Below, in pieces: positions 8,260 through 17,694 of a DNA stretch of 64,000 bases. Location: NCBI RefSeq assembly GCF_001434335.1, contig NZ_AZFM01000001.1, positions 91,349 to 155,348 of the forward strand, given 5' to 3'. The notes below the pieces were generated by a model. That model was not told the origin of the DNA. It saw nothing but the letters and a program-made list of their open reading frames with translations, and ran no database searches. Position 1 is the stretch's first letter; each line of letters opens with the position of its first letter. The translations under genes were made by a program, and so were the position numbers. This stretch comes from Lactobacillus kalixensis DSM 16043. Lineage in GTDB: Bacteria > Bacillota > Bacilli > Lactobacillales > Lactobacillaceae.

Positions 8260-9702
8260 ATGTCAATTACTAACAAAGTAATGCTAATTACATATCCTGA
8301 TAGTTTGGGGAAGAACATCCATGAGTTATCAGAAGTTCTAGCAACTGATCTTAAAGGCGCAGTTGGTGGGGTTCACTTATTGCCATTCTTCCCATCAACG
8401 GGCGATCGTGGCTTTGCCCCTACAGATTATTCAACTGTTGATCCAACATTTGGTGACTGGTCAGATGTTGAAAAGTTAGGTGAGCAATATTATTTGATGT
8501 TTGACTTTATGATTAATCATATCTCAAGACAATCAAAATATTACCGCGATTTTCAAAATAATAAAGATAAAAGTCCTTATGCCGATTTGTTCTTAAGTTG
8601 GGATAAATTCTGGCCTGAAGGTCGACCAACTCAAGCTGATGTTGATTTGATTTATAAGCGTAAAGATAAGGCACCATATCAAGAAATCACTTTTGCTGAT
8701 GGAAGTAAGGAAAAGCTTTGGAATACGTTTGGTCCAGAACAGATTGATCTTGATATTAGAAAAGAAGTTACTAAGAACTTTATCAAGCAAACTTTAAGCA
8801 AATTAATCGATCACGGTGCAGATATTATTCGCTTGGATGCCTTTGCTTATGCGGTTAAAAAACTTGATACCAATGACTTCTTTGTTGAGCCTGAAATTTG
8901 GGATCTACTTAATCAAGTACAAGCTGATATTGCTTCAAAGGGTGCAATGATTTTACCAGAAATTCATGAGCACTACTCAATGCCATTCAAGATTGCCGAG
9001 CATGATTACTTTATCTATGATTTTGCTTTACCAATGGTTACTTTATATTCATTATATAGCGGTAAAACGAATCGATTAGCTGCATGGTTGAAGAAGTGTC
9101 CAATGAAGCAATTTACAACGCTGGACACACACGATGGAATTGGCGTGGTTGATGCAAGAGACATTTTGACACCTGAAGAGATTGACTATACTAGTAATGA
9201 ACTTTACAAGGTTGGAGCAAATGTTAAGAAAAAATATTCAAGTGCCGAGTATCACAACTTAGACATTTACCAAATCAATACAACATATTATTCTGCTTTA
9301 GGTAATGATGATAAGAAGTACTTTATGTCACGGCTTATTCAAGTATTTGCACCGGGTATTCCACAAGTTTATTATGTAGGGATGTTAGCTGGTAAAAATG
9401 ATATTAAGCTTCTTGAAGAAACTAAAGAAGGTCGAAACATTAACCGTCACTATTATTCAAGAGAAGAAGTGGCTCAAGAAATAAAGCGTCCAGTTGTGGA
9501 ATCCCTGCTTAGATTATTTACTTTTAGAAATCAAGAAGCCGCCTTTGATTTAAATGGCTCAATTCAAATTACCACACCTACTGAAAATACAATTCAAATC
9601 GATCGCTATAATCAAGATCAGTCTCGCCATGCACAGCTTCAAGCTAACTTGAAAGATTTAACTTATCAAGTGAATGTGAATGGTGAACAAGTAACTTTTT
9701 AA
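8260..9702 (+). CDS. gtfA: Sucrose phosphorylase (GH13)
   Basis: Cleaves sucrose with phosphate to glucose 1-phosphate and fructose, sparing one ATP; cytoplasmic. The GH13_18 catalytic set is visible: nucleophile Asp193 in RLDAFAYA, acid/base Glu234 in LPEIHEHY, and transition-state Asp292 in TLDTHDGIG. The N-terminus has the family's [19 protein letters not shown]. From ATG 8260, preceded by AAGGAAAGGG, the protein is 480 aa, the usual length. An upstream in-frame ATG at 8182 would add 26 Lys/Asn-rich residues with no ribosome binding site. No sugar transporter or fructokinase gene is adjacent, unlike the msm operons of related species. The divergent AraC regulator and a cre-like site suggest induction by substrate and glucose repression. 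Confidence 0.93.
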   Translation: MSITNKVMLITYPDSLGKNIHELSEVLATDLKGAVGGVHLLPFFPSTGDRGFAPTDYSTVDPTFGDWSDVEKLGEQYYLMFDFMINHISRQSKYYRDFQNNKDKSPYADLFLSWDKFWPEGRPTQADVDLIYKRKDKAPYQEITFADGSKEKLWNTFGPEQIDLDIRKEVTKNFIKQTLSKLIDHGADIIRLDAFAYAVKKLDTNDFFVEPEIWDLLNQVQADIASKGAMILPEIHEHYSMPFKIAEHDYFIYDFALPMVTLYSLYSGKTNRLAAWLKKCPMKQFTTLDTHDGIGVVDARDILTPEEIDYTSNELYKVGANVKKKYSSAEYHNLDIYQINTTYYSALGNDDKKYFMSRLIQVFAPGIPQVYYVGMLAGKNDIKLLEETKEGRNINRHYYSREEVAQEIKRPVVESLLRLFTFRNQEAAFDLNGSIQITTPTENTIQIDRYNQDQSRHAQLQANLKDLTYQVNVNGEQVTF

Positions 9703-9726
9703 ATAAGAAAACAGATATTTCCTCTC

Positions 9727-9765
9727 AAGCAAAAGCTTCAATTAATTTCGGGGCTTTTGCTTTTT
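9727..9765 (+). terminator. Terminator of gtfA
   Basis: AAGCAAAAGC and GCTTTTGCTT form a perfect 10-bp stem with a 16-base loop and a T-run. Confidence 0.85.
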
Positions 9766-9841
9766 ACTCTAACCAGGAAAGCGGTAAAAATGTTAAAATA
9801 AAAGACGAATATTTTTGACTGTTAATTTTGGAGAAAAATAT

Positions 9842-11155
9842 ATGTTAGATAAAAACAAAGAAGTTTGGTTTATTGGAATTAAAGGTACCGGTATGGCATC
9901 TTTAGCATTACTTTTGCATGACTTAGGTTACAAGGTTGCTGGTAGTGATATTGAAAAGTACACTTTCACACAAGTACCACTTGAAAAAGCTGGCATCGAA
10001 GTTAAAGACTTTGATCCAGCAAATATTAAGAGTAACGATGAACAAGTAATCGTTAAAGGAAACGCCTTTAAGGAAGAAAATCCAGAAGTTAAGGCTTGTC
10101 TTGATAAAGGAGTTGAATGGCAATCTTACCCAGATACTGTTGAAGAAATTGTGCAAGCTCATACTTCAATCGGTATTTCAGGTACACATGGTAAGACTTC
10201 AACTACCAGTCTTTTGTCACACGTTTTAGGTGAAGTTGCTCCAACGTCTTACTTAATCGGTGATGGTCGCGGTAAGGGTGTTGAAGGTTCACGTTTCTTT
10301 GTATATGAGGCTGATGAATATCGTCGTCACTTCTTGGCATATCATCCAGATTACCAAATCATGACTAACATCGACTTCGACCACCCAGATTACTTCAAGG
10401 ATCAAGCTGATTACACTAGCGCTTTCCAATCAGCAGCAGATCAAACTAAGAAAGCTTTATTTGTGTGGGGTGATGACAAGCGTTTGCAATCACTTAAGAC
10501 TGATATTCCAAAATACACTTATGGTTTTAAGGATACAGATGGCTTTCAAGCTAACCAGATTGAAAAATCAACTACTGGTTCTAAGTTCCACGTTTTGGCC
10601 CATGGTAAGGATCTTGGTGAATTCGAAATTCATTTATTTGGTGACCACAGTATTTTAAATGCCACTGCTGTTATTGCAGTTGCTTATACTGAAAAGGTAC
10701 CAATGGATGATATCCGTGATGGTATGCTTACTTTCAAAGGTGCTAAGCGTAGATTTAGTGAAAAAGACTTCGGCGACATTGCTGTAATTGATGACTACGC
10801 ACACCACCCAACTGAAATGCGTGCAACTATCCAAGCAGCTCGTCAAAAGTTCCCAGATAAGAAATTAGTCGTTGTCTTTCAACCACATACTTTCTCAAGA
10901 ACTAAGAAGTACCAAAAGGACTTTGAAGAAATTTTACGTGATGTTGATAAGGTATACGTTACTCCGATTTATGCTTCAGCGCGTGAAGCAAATGGGGATA
11001 TTTCAAGTGAAGACTTGGTTAAGAATATCCCAGGTTCAGAAGTAATTGACTTGGACAACATTCAAGATTTAACTAAGAACAAAAACTCTGTCGTTGTCTT
11101 CATGGGTGCTGGCGATATTCCTAAGTATGAAGATGCTTATGAAAAGTTGCTTTAG
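9842..11155 (+). CDS. murC: UDP-N-acetylmuramate--L-alanine ligase
   Basis: Cytoplasmic ATP-dependent ligase that adds L-Ala to UDP-MurNAc, the first peptide step of peptidoglycan synthesis. The N-terminal Rossmann part reads WFIGIKGTGMASLALLLHD with GSDIEKYTFTQ. The Mur central domain has the P-loop GTHGKTSTT near residue 114, then YEADEYRRHF and MTNIDFDHPDYF. The C-terminal domain has DDYAHHPTEM. I start at ATG 9842, which follows GGAG by 8 bases and gives 437 aa, the family norm. An extended -10 (TGTTAAAAT, 9791-9799) may drive it. It stands alone between gtfA and a candidate RNA gene. Confidence 0.95.
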   Translation: MLDKNKEVWFIGIKGTGMASLALLLHDLGYKVAGSDIEKYTFTQVPLEKAGIEVKDFDPANIKSNDEQVIVKGNAFKEENPEVKACLDKGVEWQSYPDTVEEIVQAHTSIGISGTHGKTSTTSLLSHVLGEVAPTSYLIGDGRGKGVEGSRFFVYEADEYRRHFLAYHPDYQIMTNIDFDHPDYFKDQADYTSAFQSAADQTKKALFVWGDDKRLQSLKTDIPKYTYGFKDTDGFQANQIEKSTTGSKFHVLAHGKDLGEFEIHLFGDHSILNATAVIAVAYTEKVPMDDIRDGMLTFKGAKRRFSEKDFGDIAVIDDYAHHPTEMRATIQAARQKFPDKKLVVVFQPHTFSRTKKYQKDFEEILRDVDKVYVTPIYASAREANGDISSEDLVKNIPGSEVIDLDNIQDLTKNKNSVVVFMGAGDIPKYEDAYEKLL

Positions 11156-11176
11156 TTAAAAATAGGGTAGTATAAA
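11147..11176 (+). promoter_or_regulatory. Possible promoter of the downstream structured RNA
   Basis: TTGCTT (11147-11152) and TATAAA (11171-11176) are 18 bases apart. The -35 lies inside the last codons of murC. A start site near 11183 would place the first base at the foot of the RNA structure. Confidence 0.45.
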
Positions 11177-11182
11177 CTATAT

Positions 11183-11316
11183 TAGTCCCCACAATAGTGG
11201 GGGGTGATCCAAGAGTAGTACTGTGTACTTTTGGAATAAAATATATTTTCCTCACGTATGTGGGGTTGAAAAAAGCCCAGAAATTCATTAAAAATAATGA
11301 ATTTCTGGGTTTTTAT
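11183..11316 (+). ncRNA. Candidate structured small RNA between murC and rlmCD
   Basis: About 130 bases, not coding in any frame of useful length. CCCCACA (11187-11193) pairs with TGTGGGG (11259-11265). After a 3x3 internal loop, GTGGGG (11197-11202) pairs with CCTCAC (11250-11255), including one G-U. Inside, TCCAAGAGT (11208-11216) pairs with ACTTTTGGA (11227-11235). An asymmetric A/T-rich bubble lies between the stems. The element has its own possible promoter and ends at a strong terminator. The next gene faces the other way, so it is not a leader riboswitch. The long rod with a central bubble recalls 6S RNA but is shorter; the alternative is a structured murC 3' UTR. Confidence 0.5.
11275..11316. 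terminator. Bidirectional terminator
   Basis: A perfect 14-bp stem (11276-11289 with 11296-11309) with a 6-base loop is flanked by A-run and T-run, so it can serve both the RNA candidate and the rlmCD gene. Confidence 0.9.
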
Positions 11317-11358
11317 ATCTGGGTTAAAAATCTAGTTTTTTTTCAGACACTTTACGGA

Positions 11359-12765
11359 TTATTTTCTAAGTGTTAATTTCACAATGCATTCACAGCGAGG
11401 CGTCTGTGGAAGCATATCAACATTTTCAATCAAGCGTACATCATAGGCCTCGCTAAGTAAGACGAGATCTTGAGCTAAAGTTGAAGGATTGCATGAAATA
11501 TAAACAAATGTAGTCGGTTTAACTTGAAGCAAGGTCTTAATTAAACTTTTGGCAAGACCTGTTCTTGGTGGATCAACAATTAAAGCATCGATTGGTAAAC
11601 CACCGCGTTTTAATTCGGGTAAGACTTTTTCGACGCTTCCTTGGAAGTAGTCAGCATTTCTGATGTGGTTAATGGCAACATTGTGTTTAGCATCTTCAAC
11701 TGCTTCAGGAATGGTTTCAATTCCCACTACTTGCTTTACACGATCTGCTGCTAAAATACCGAGAGTTCCGACACCACTGTATGCATCAATTAAAGTTTGA
11801 TCAGGAGTTAAATCTAAAAACTTAAGGGCTTCAGAATAAAGAGTTTCTGTTTGAACAGGATTTAACTGGAAGAAGGCGCGAGGAGATAACTCGAACTTTC
11901 TATCTAAAATCACTTCAGTAATTTGATTCTTACCTAATAATTTTTCAGTTTTATTGCCCCATACTTGTGGGTTTCGCCAATCAGTTTCATTTTGATAAAC
12001 ACTGACAACATTAGGTAAATCCATAATTTGCTTAGCTAAAGTCATCAAATTCTTGATCTTGTGACCAATAGTGATTAAAGTGGCTTGAATTTCCCTTGTG
12101 GCTTCAGATTGACGAACAACGATTGTCTTAATTCCATCTAAATGTTTTCTACGATCAGCAATAAAAACATGATTTTTATCAATTAAGTCTTTAATTGCAC
12201 GTTCAGTTTCCTGAGTATCCTTACTTTGAGTAGGCATTACTGGCAAGTCAATCAAATTATGTGAGTTTGGTTCATAAAGTCCCAGCTTACTCTTACCGTG
12301 ATCGCGTTCAATTTGGTAAGAAGCCTTATTACGATAATGCCATTGGTCTGGTGCTGGAATAGTATTTTTAACCTTATATTTGGCATAGCCGCGAGGATGA
12401 AATTTTTTCAGAGCTTCGAGCACATTGTCTTTTTTAAACTCAAGTTGCTTCTCATAACTTAAATGAGCAAGCTCAAGTCCGCCAATATTTGGATTAACCT
12501 TTTCAGGAAAAGCAACACGATCAGGGCTCTTTTCCTTAATTCTGACTAATTCGGCTTCAATGTAGTGTGGATATTCCTTGAGGATCTTGGCTACAACAAC
12601 TTCATTTGGTAAGGCACCGGGGATAAAAATAATTTTCTTGCGGTAGTAACCAATTCCTTCACCGTTAATACCTAAACGTTTAATGGTAATAATGACATTT
12701 TTTTCTTTTGCCTCTTCGCGTTTTTTGTTAAATTTGCGAGGAGTATTTTTGTAATTATTCTTCAT
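11359..12765 (-). CDS. rlmCD: 23S rRNA (uracil-5-)-methyltransferase, RlmCD/RumA type
   Basis: SAM-dependent RNA 5-methyluridine methyltransferase of the TrmA/RumA family (468 aa). A basic N-terminus is followed by a TRAM domain (IKRLGINGEGIGYYRKKIIFIPGALP, shown only in part by GINGEGIGYYRKK). The C-terminal Rossmann domain has IDAYSGVGTLGI for SAM, VDPPRTGL, and the nucleophile in YISCNPSTLAQD. In Bacillus one enzyme of this group methylates two 23S rRNA uridines, which I take as the likely role; tRNA specificity cannot be excluded. The ribosome binding site before the chosen ATG is weak, so the start is uncertain by a few residues. Confidence 0.85.
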   Translation of the reverse strand: MKNNYKNTPRKFNKKREEAKEKNVIITIKRLGINGEGIGYYRKKIIFIPGALPNEVVVAKILKEYPHYIEAELVRIKEKSPDRVAFPEKVNPNIGGLELAHLSYEKQLEFKKDNVLEALKKFHPRGYAKYKVKNTIPAPDQWHYRNKASYQIERDHGKSKLGLYEPNSHNLIDLPVMPTQSKDTQETERAIKDLIDKNHVFIADRRKHLDGIKTIVVRQSEATREIQATLITIGHKIKNLMTLAKQIMDLPNVVSVYQNETDWRNPQVWGNKTEKLLGKNQITEVILDRKFELSPRAFFQLNPVQTETLYSEALKFLDLTPDQTLIDAYSGVGTLGILAADRVKQVVGIETIPEAVEDAKHNVAINHIRNADYFQGSVEKVLPELKRGGLPIDALIVDPPRTGLAKSLIKTLLQVKPTTFVYISCNPSTLAQDLVLLSEAYDVRLIENVDMLPQTPRCECIVKLTLRK

Positions 12766-12887
12766 TCTCTATTCTTTCTACAAAAATCAACAACGGTTTG
12801 ATTATCATTCTACTACCTAAAAAAAGTTCTTAGCAAGTATTAAAAATATTTGTTAGCATGGATTCTATAGATAGAAAGGAAATTAAG

Positions 12888-13703
12888 ATGGCAATCATTA
12901 GTAAAGTAAGTGCACAAAAAAGACCAGGCCGTTATAATGTTTTCTTAGATGATAAGTATGCCTTTTCTGCTAGTGAAAAAACTTTGGCTGAATTCGTCCT
13001 TTTAAAGGGAAAAGAATTAACTGATGAAGATATAGCAGAAATTCAAAAATTTGATGCAGATGCAAAAGCTAGTGACTTAGCTGCACGTTTTTTGAGCTAT
13101 GAACCAAGAACAGTTTATGAAGTTTTACAATATTTAAAAAAGCACGAAATTTCAGATGAAGCAGCTAATAGTGCAGTTTCTGAATTAACTGAATTGGGTT
13201 TTTTGAATGATGATCAGTATGTTCAAATTTTTATTCAAAACGACTTGCGTGTTGGTAATGATGGAGCAAGAAGTTTAACGCAGAAATTAAGTCAAAAAGG
13301 TGTTGATCCTGAAATTATTCAGACCCATCTTGATGAGGTGGCTGAAGAAGACTGGATTACTGTCGCTCAGCGTGTTATTAAGTCGATGCATCATCAAGTG
13401 GGAAAATTGTCAGCTAGAGAAATATCACAAAAAGTGCGAACTAAATTAATGAGTCACGGTTTTGATGATGGTCTTAGTCAAGCGGTTCTTAACGAGCTTG
13501 ATTTTGAAGGCAGTGAGGATGAACAAAAAGAGGCTTTAAAAAGACAAGGAATTAAGGCTTATAAAAAATTTCGACGCTATGATAAAAGCGAGCAAAAGTT
13601 TAAAATAAAAAGGTACCTGTATTCACATGGCTTTTCATCAAGTGAAATTGATGCCTTTTTAAATGGCGAAATAATTGATTTAGATGAGCTTGAAGAATAT
13701 TAG
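12888..13703 (+). CDS. recX: RecX, regulator of RecA
   Basis: Modulates RecA filaments, limiting or reversing recombination. The protein is all-helical with tandem three-helix repeats: AARFLSYEPRTVYEVLQYL and GFLNDDQYVQIFIQNDLR are typical, as is the C-terminal LYSHGFSSSEIDAFL. Length from ATG 12888 is 271 aa, normal for lactobacilli. AAAGGA lies 7 bases upstream. An earlier in-frame ATG at 12858 has no ribosome binding site and was not used. It is far from recA (near 48.5 kb), as usual in this group, and followed closely by an unrelated small gene. Confidence 0.9.
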   Translation: MAIISKVSAQKRPGRYNVFLDDKYAFSASEKTLAEFVLLKGKELTDEDIAEIQKFDADAKASDLAARFLSYEPRTVYEVLQYLKKHEISDEAANSAVSELTELGFLNDDQYVQIFIQNDLRVGNDGARSLTQKLSQKGVDPEIIQTHLDEVAEEDWITVAQRVIKSMHHQVGKLSAREISQKVRTKLMSHGFDDGLSQAVLNELDFEGSEDEQKEALKRQGIKAYKKFRRYDKSEQKFKIKRYLYSHGFSSSEIDAFLNGEIIDLDELEEY

Positions 13704-13718
13704 AAAGAGGATTTAAGA

Positions 13719-14201
13719 ATGACAAAGACAACAGTTGGAAAGAGAATTTTTATTGGCAAAGTCTTCATGCCTAGTATGATGGATGAACAAAAATCTTTTG
13801 CAGCAGCCAATATGGAAGCTGAAAATGATGAAATTTTACAAAAATTTTTAGCTGATAATAAATTAGATAATAAACGTGCAATTATGTATGCCTTTGGTGC
13901 AGAAAGCTTTATGTATTGGTATGGTGTAGTTACTGAGAAACCTGTCGAGGTACCAAAGGGCTTAATGAAGTATGAACTTCCAGAAGGTGAAGTGGTTGAA
14001 GAAAAAGAAAATGGCGCTATTGCCAGCTTCAATATGCCAGCCAATTTTATTGTTAAAGGCTTCTTTGAAAAGGTTGTTAATGAAGGAATTGCAGTTTATG
14101 AAAATCCTGGCGACAGTCCTAAGCCATATTTTGTTGAGGAACTAGATATGGATCAAAGTGAGATTATTGGTACGTGGTATCTTGATCAAGATGAAGACTA
14201 A
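13719..14201 (+). CDS. Small protein, possible GyrI-like ligand-binding fold
   Basis: A 160-aa soluble protein, not firmly recognised. The region around YGVVTEKPVEVPKGLMKYEL and the C-terminal acidic PYFVEELDMDQSEIIGTWY resemble the GyrI-like/AraC effector-binding fold, where an acidic residue meets cationic ligands. This is a pattern match by eye, not a proven homology. It follows recX by 15 bases with an AGAGGA ribosome binding site, so it is probably cotranscribed, and it ends at a strong terminator. No DNA-binding domain is present. Confidence 0.6.
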   Translation: MTKTTVGKRIFIGKVFMPSMMDEQKSFAAANMEAENDEILQKFLADNKLDNKRAIMYAFGAESFMYWYGVVTEKPVEVPKGLMKYELPEGEVVEEKENGAIASFNMPANFIVKGFFEKVVNEGIAVYENPGDSPKPYFVEELDMDQSEIIGTWYLDQDED

Positions 14202-14227
14202 AAAAGAGCACTACAGTGCTCTTTTTT
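14201..14227. terminator. Bidirectional terminator
   Basis: An 11-bp perfect stem (AAAAAGAGCAC with its complement) with a TACA loop sits between convergent genes; each gene's stop codon touches the hairpin. Confidence 0.88.
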
Positions 14228-14687
14228 AGTGTTGTTTAGGGTCTATTGATAGATTGTCGTATTCAACGTAGGCTCCGAGACAAGTTGAAACAAACATGAT
14301 TAATAAAACAATTCCAGTTGCATTGCCAACGATTGCATCCAGTGTTAAATAGTTGCGAACTAAGAAAGTCGCAATAAAGCAAAGCACAAAGTCCAAGATC
14401 ATATTAGCAACAAGCAAAACATAACGACGGCGAATACTAAAAAAACGCAATAATTGCTTTAATAAATTGTCGCTTGTCTGCATTGCAAGTAAATCAACGG
14501 GACGTTGGATAGTGGCTTTAATTGCAAACATGATTAGTGAGCCAACAAAAGCCCCGATAATTGTTCTAAAAATATCGCCTGAATGAAGGACTAAAGCATT
14601 ATAGCCAATTCCGATGATTGTTAAGCTGCATAAGTATGGTATCAGTAATAAAAAAACGAATACTAACAGCACATGACTTTTTTTCAT
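14226..14687 (-). CDS. Four-helix membrane protein of unknown function
   Basis: Unrecognised integral membrane protein of 153 aa with about four hydrophobic segments: after the initial KKSH, around LVLHSGDIFRTIIGAFVGSL, around YVLLVANMILDFVLCF, and IVLLIMFVSTCLGAY. A basic/polar stretch lies in the middle (FSIRRRY). I choose the ATG at 14687 because GAGG lies 9 bases before it; the ATG at 14702 overlaps that GAGG and has none of its own. It is convergent with the preceding gene and divergent from the CBS-domain gene. No function can be proposed. Confidence 0.65.
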   Translation of the reverse strand: MKKSHVLLVFVFLLLIPYLCSLTIIGIGYNALVLHSGDIFRTIIGAFVGSLIMFAIKATIQRPVDLLAMQTSDNLLKQLLRFFSIRRRYVLLVANMILDFVLCFIATFLVRNYLTLDAIVGNATGIVLLIMFVSTCLGAYVEYDNLSIDPKQH

Positions 14688-14739
14688 ATCATTGAACCTC
14701 ATTTCTTAAAAGTATTCTACCATATAATATTGGTCTCTA

Positions 14740-14748
14740 TGCTATAAT
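14740..14748 (+). promoter_or_regulatory. Extended -10 promoter of the CBS-prfC operon
   Basis: TGC-TATAAT is a perfect extended -10, about 44 bases ahead of the CBS-gene ATG. The -35 is weak. Confidence 0.65.
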
Positions 14749-14791
14749 GTGTTTATTTAAAGACTTTTTGATAGAAAGAGAGAAACGCATT

Positions 14792-15664
14792 ATGAGTAGC
14801 GACCCTGCTTCGGAAAATTTATTTAATCGTTTAAAGAATAGATTTTCTAATGATTCGGCTGAAAATAGTAAAGAACATTTAGCCAAAGAAATTGAAAAGC
14901 TTCATCAGAATAAAGAAATTAGCGATTCAGAATTTTCAATGATGGAAGGGCTTCTGGATTTCCAAGGCAAAACTGCCCACGAAGTAATGGTTCCACGTCT
15001 TGATGCTTTTATGGTTGATGCAAATGTTCCACTTAAAGACAACTTAGATGAAATTTTGCGTGAACCATATTCAAGAATTCCAGTGTATCAAGGCGATAAA
15101 GATAAAATTATTGGGGTAATCCATATTCGCGCATTACTTCGCAAAGCTAGAAAAGTTGGATTTGACAACATAGATTATTCTGATGTAATGTATAATCCGC
15201 TTTTTGCAGCAGAAACTGTTGAATTAGGTGATTTATTAATAGAAATGCAGAAGACCCAGCGTCAACTAGCAATTTTGCTTGATGAATATGGTGGTGTGGT
15301 TGGTCTAGCTACCATTGAAGATTTAATCGAAGAAATTGTTGGTGATATTGATGACGAAGTTGATCATGCCGAAATTCTATTTAATCAAATTGGTAAAAAC
15401 AAATATCTTATCTATGGTAAGATGACAGTTGCTGACTTTAATGATGAGTTTAAAACTGATCTTGAATTGCCGGATGTTGATACGATGGCTGGATATTTAA
15501 TTACCAGACTTGGTGTAATTCCAGCAAAAGGGGAAAAACTAAGTGTCACTCTTGATAATGGCATGACTTTAACAACCGGGAGAATGAAAGGATCAAGATT
15601 GTTGACTATTTTGTTAACAATTCCTGAACAAGAGGATAAAGAGCAAGGAGAAAATAGAAGTTAA
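14792..15664 (+). CDS. CBS-pair/CorC-type protein (TlyC-like, soluble)
   Basis: A 290-aa protein with a CBS pair (about residues 70-195: [65 protein letters not shown]) and a C-terminal CorC/HlyC ion-transport-associated domain ([11 protein letters not shown] to [13 protein letters not shown]). The N-terminal DUF21 membrane domain of full CorB/CorC-like transporters is absent. It therefore resembles soluble CorC/YbeX-type proteins, linked to magnesium or cobalt efflux or ribosome maturation. Start chosen at ATG 14792 behind AAAGAGAG. It overlaps prfC by one base (TAATG). Older annotations call such proteins hemolysins; nothing here supports that activity. Confidence 0.82.
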   Translation: MSSDPASENLFNRLKNRFSNDSAENSKEHLAKEIEKLHQNKEISDSEFSMMEGLLDFQGKTAHEVMVPRLDAFMVDANVPLKDNLDEILREPYSRIPVYQGDKDKIIGVIHIRALLRKARKVGFDNIDYSDVMYNPLFAAETVELGDLLIEMQKTQRQLAILLDEYGGVVGLATIEDLIEEIVGDIDDEVDHAEILFNQIGKNKYLIYGKMTVADFNDEFKTDLELPDVDTMAGYLITRLGVIPAKGEKLSVTLDNGMTLTTGRMKGSRLLTILLTIPEQEDKEQGENRS

Positions 15665-17235
15665 TGAATAAAGAACTTTTGGATAAAGTTAATAAAAGAA
15701 GAACTTTTGCAATTATCTCACACCCTGACGCAGGGAAGACAACTATTACTGAACAATTGCTGCTATTTGGTGGTGTAATTCGCAAGGCTGGTACCGTTAA
15801 GGCACGTAAGACTGGGAATTACGCAACTAGTGACTGGATGGAAATTGAAAAAAAGCGTGGTATTTCTGTTACTAGTTCTGTGATGCAATTTGAGTATCAG
15901 GGCAAGCGCATCAATATTTTGGATACACCTGGCCACCAAGACTTCTCAGAAGATACTTATCGGACGTTGATGGCGGTAGACGCTGCTGTAATGGTTATTG
16001 ACTCAGCAAAAGGTATCGAACCTCAAACCAAAAAATTGTTCAAGGTTGTTAAGAAACGTGGTATTCCAATTTTCACCTTTATGAACAAGTTAGACCGTGA
16101 TGGTCGTCCACCACTTGATTTGATCGCGGAACTTGAAGATTTGCTGGGGATTGAAGGTGTGGCAATGGATTGGCCCATTGGTTCTGGGCAAACTCTTAAA
16201 GGTCTTTATGATATCGCTAATAATCGCGTTGAACTTTACCATAAAGATGGTGATGATCGCTTTATTCCACTTGATAAAGACGGACAACTTCCTGATAGCG
16301 AAAGCCTAAGTCAAGATCCGCAATTCGAAGAAACTTTGATGGATATTGATTTGATCAAAGAAGCTGGCAATACTTTTGATCGTGAAAAAATTGCTAAAGG
16401 TGATCAAACTCCTGTATTCTTCGGCTCAGCTTTGACTAACTTTGGTGTAGAAACTTTCTTGAATAGTTTTGTTGATTTAGCACCTGCACCAAGTAGTCAT
16501 AAAGTTAATGGGGATGAAGAATTAAAACCAGAAGATCCAGAATTTTCAGGTTTTGTTTTCAAAATTCAAGCTAATATGAATCCTAACCACCGTGATCGAA
16601 TCGCCTTCGTTAGAATTGGTAGTGGTGAATTTAAGAAGGGACTTGATGTTACCTTAGCAAGAACTGGCAAGCAAATTCGGTTGAATAATGCTACTGAATT
16701 TATGTCTAGTGAACGTGTCCAAGTTAGTGATGCTGTTGCTGGAGATATCGTTGGTTTGTATGATACTGGTAATTTCCAAATTGGTGATAGTATCTATGCA
16801 GGTAAGCGCAAGGTTGAATATCCATCACTTCCAGAATTTACTCCGGAATTATTTATGAGGGTAACTGCTAAGAACGTGATGAAGCAGAAGTCGTTCCATA
16901 AGGGGATGAATCAACTGGTTCAAGAAGGTGCTATTCAGCTTTACCGCAATTATGCAACTGATGAATATATTTTGGGTGCAGTTGGTCAATTACAATTTGA
17001 AGTGTTCAAATTTAGAATGCAAAATGAATATAATTCTGAAGTAGAAATGACCAGTATTGGCCATCGTGTTGCTCGCTGGATCGATCCTGATCAACTTGAT
17101 CCTGCAATGTCCAATAGCCGTAACCTACTTGTTAAGGACCGTTATGATAATCCATTATTCTTATTTGAAAATGAATTTGCAGAACGTTTCTTCCAGGACA
17201 AGTATCCTGATGTAACATTGACTGAAAAATTATAA
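15664..17235 (+). CDS. prfC: Peptide chain release factor 3
   Basis: Translational GTPase that removes RF1/RF2 from the ribosome after peptide release. All GTPase motifs are visible near the N-terminus: [13 protein letters not shown] (P-loop), the switch region with [18 protein letters not shown] and NKLDRDG. RF3-typical downstream parts include [15 protein letters not shown] and [14 protein letters not shown]. Length 523 aa is normal. It is translationally coupled to the CBS gene and ends at a strong terminator shared with the opposite gene. Confidence 0.95.
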   Translation: MNKELLDKVNKRRTFAIISHPDAGKTTITEQLLLFGGVIRKAGTVKARKTGNYATSDWMEIEKKRGISVTSSVMQFEYQGKRINILDTPGHQDFSEDTYRTLMAVDAAVMVIDSAKGIEPQTKKLFKVVKKRGIPIFTFMNKLDRDGRPPLDLIAELEDLLGIEGVAMDWPIGSGQTLKGLYDIANNRVELYHKDGDDRFIPLDKDGQLPDSESLSQDPQFEETLMDIDLIKEAGNTFDREKIAKGDQTPVFFGSALTNFGVETFLNSFVDLAPAPSSHKVNGDEELKPEDPEFSGFVFKIQANMNPNHRDRIAFVRIGSGEFKKGLDVTLARTGKQIRLNNATEFMSSERVQVSDAVAGDIVGLYDTGNFQIGDSIYAGKRKVEYPSLPEFTPELFMRVTAKNVMKQKSFHKGMNQLVQEGAIQLYRNYATDEYILGAVGQLQFEVFKFRMQNEYNSEVEMTSIGHRVARWIDPDQLDPAMSNSRNLLVKDRYDNPLFLFENEFAERFFQDKYPDVTLTEKL

Positions 17236-17237
17236 GC

Positions 17238-17274
17238 AAAAAAATAAGCCGGACGCTAATCCGGCTTATTTTTT
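17238..17274. terminator. Bidirectional terminator
   Basis: A 15-bp perfect stem with core AAGCCGGA/TCCGGCTT and A/T flanks, between prfC and the convergent DUF1827 gene. Confidence 0.9.
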
Positions 17275-17276
17275 GT

Positions 17277-17558
17277 TTATTTATCAATATGAACTTCAAC
17301 GACACGGCGACTATTGTCTACGGTTAAAGTATAAGTTGTATCGTGATTTTTAACTAAACGTTTAATTACGAATTCAACTTCATTTTCACGAATTCTTCGA
17401 TCGTGATTTTCTAAAGCAATTCCAATGGCTTTATTACTTTCAGTGTAAATGACTGAAGTATTGCCTAAAGAATAAACCTTAACGTAAGTTGCATCGGTAG
17501 TGTTCAATTGACTATGAACTAATTCTGAATAACTATTAGTTACGTCTATTAAGTGCAT
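17277..17558 (-). CDS. DUF1827 family protein
   Basis: Small conserved protein of lactic acid bacteria (93 aa), function unknown. It begins MHLIDVTNSYSELV, carries RRIRENEVEFVIKRLV and ends VDNSRRVVEVHID, which I recognise as DUF1827. I choose ATG 17558, which has AGGTGA just upstream; an ATG 11 codons earlier lacks one. In streptococci and lactobacilli this gene is often beside clpE, as here, so a link to proteolysis or stress is possible but unproven. Confidence 0.75.
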   Translation of the reverse strand: MHLIDVTNSYSELVHSQLNTTDATYVKVYSLGNTSVIYTESNKAIGIALENHDRRIRENEVEFVIKRLVKNHDTTYTLTVDNSRRVVEVHIDK

Positions 17559-17631
17559 GGAATTCACCTGTTTCTCTACTTTCTTCCTCAATTTTAGTAT
17601 AACCTAAATTGTAAAATTAGTTTATAAAAAT

Positions 17632-17672
17632 GTAAAAGAAAAGAGGAAAAGCTTTGATGTTTTCCTCTTTCT
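17632..17672 (-). terminator. Terminator of clpE
   Basis: AAGAGGAAAA (17641-17650) pairs with TTTTCCTCTT (17660-17669); on the minus strand a T-rich tail follows. Confidence 0.75.
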
Positions 17673-17694
17673 TTATCGTTTGTTTAGTGTTTAC

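Noticed and set aside
9777..9790. cre-like GGAAAGCGGTAAAA before murC
   Set aside because: Two mismatches including the conserved ends, and repression of an essential wall gene is not expected.
12858..12887. Ten-codon upstream extension of recX
   Set aside because: No ribosome binding site; AAAGGA is placed for ATG 12888.
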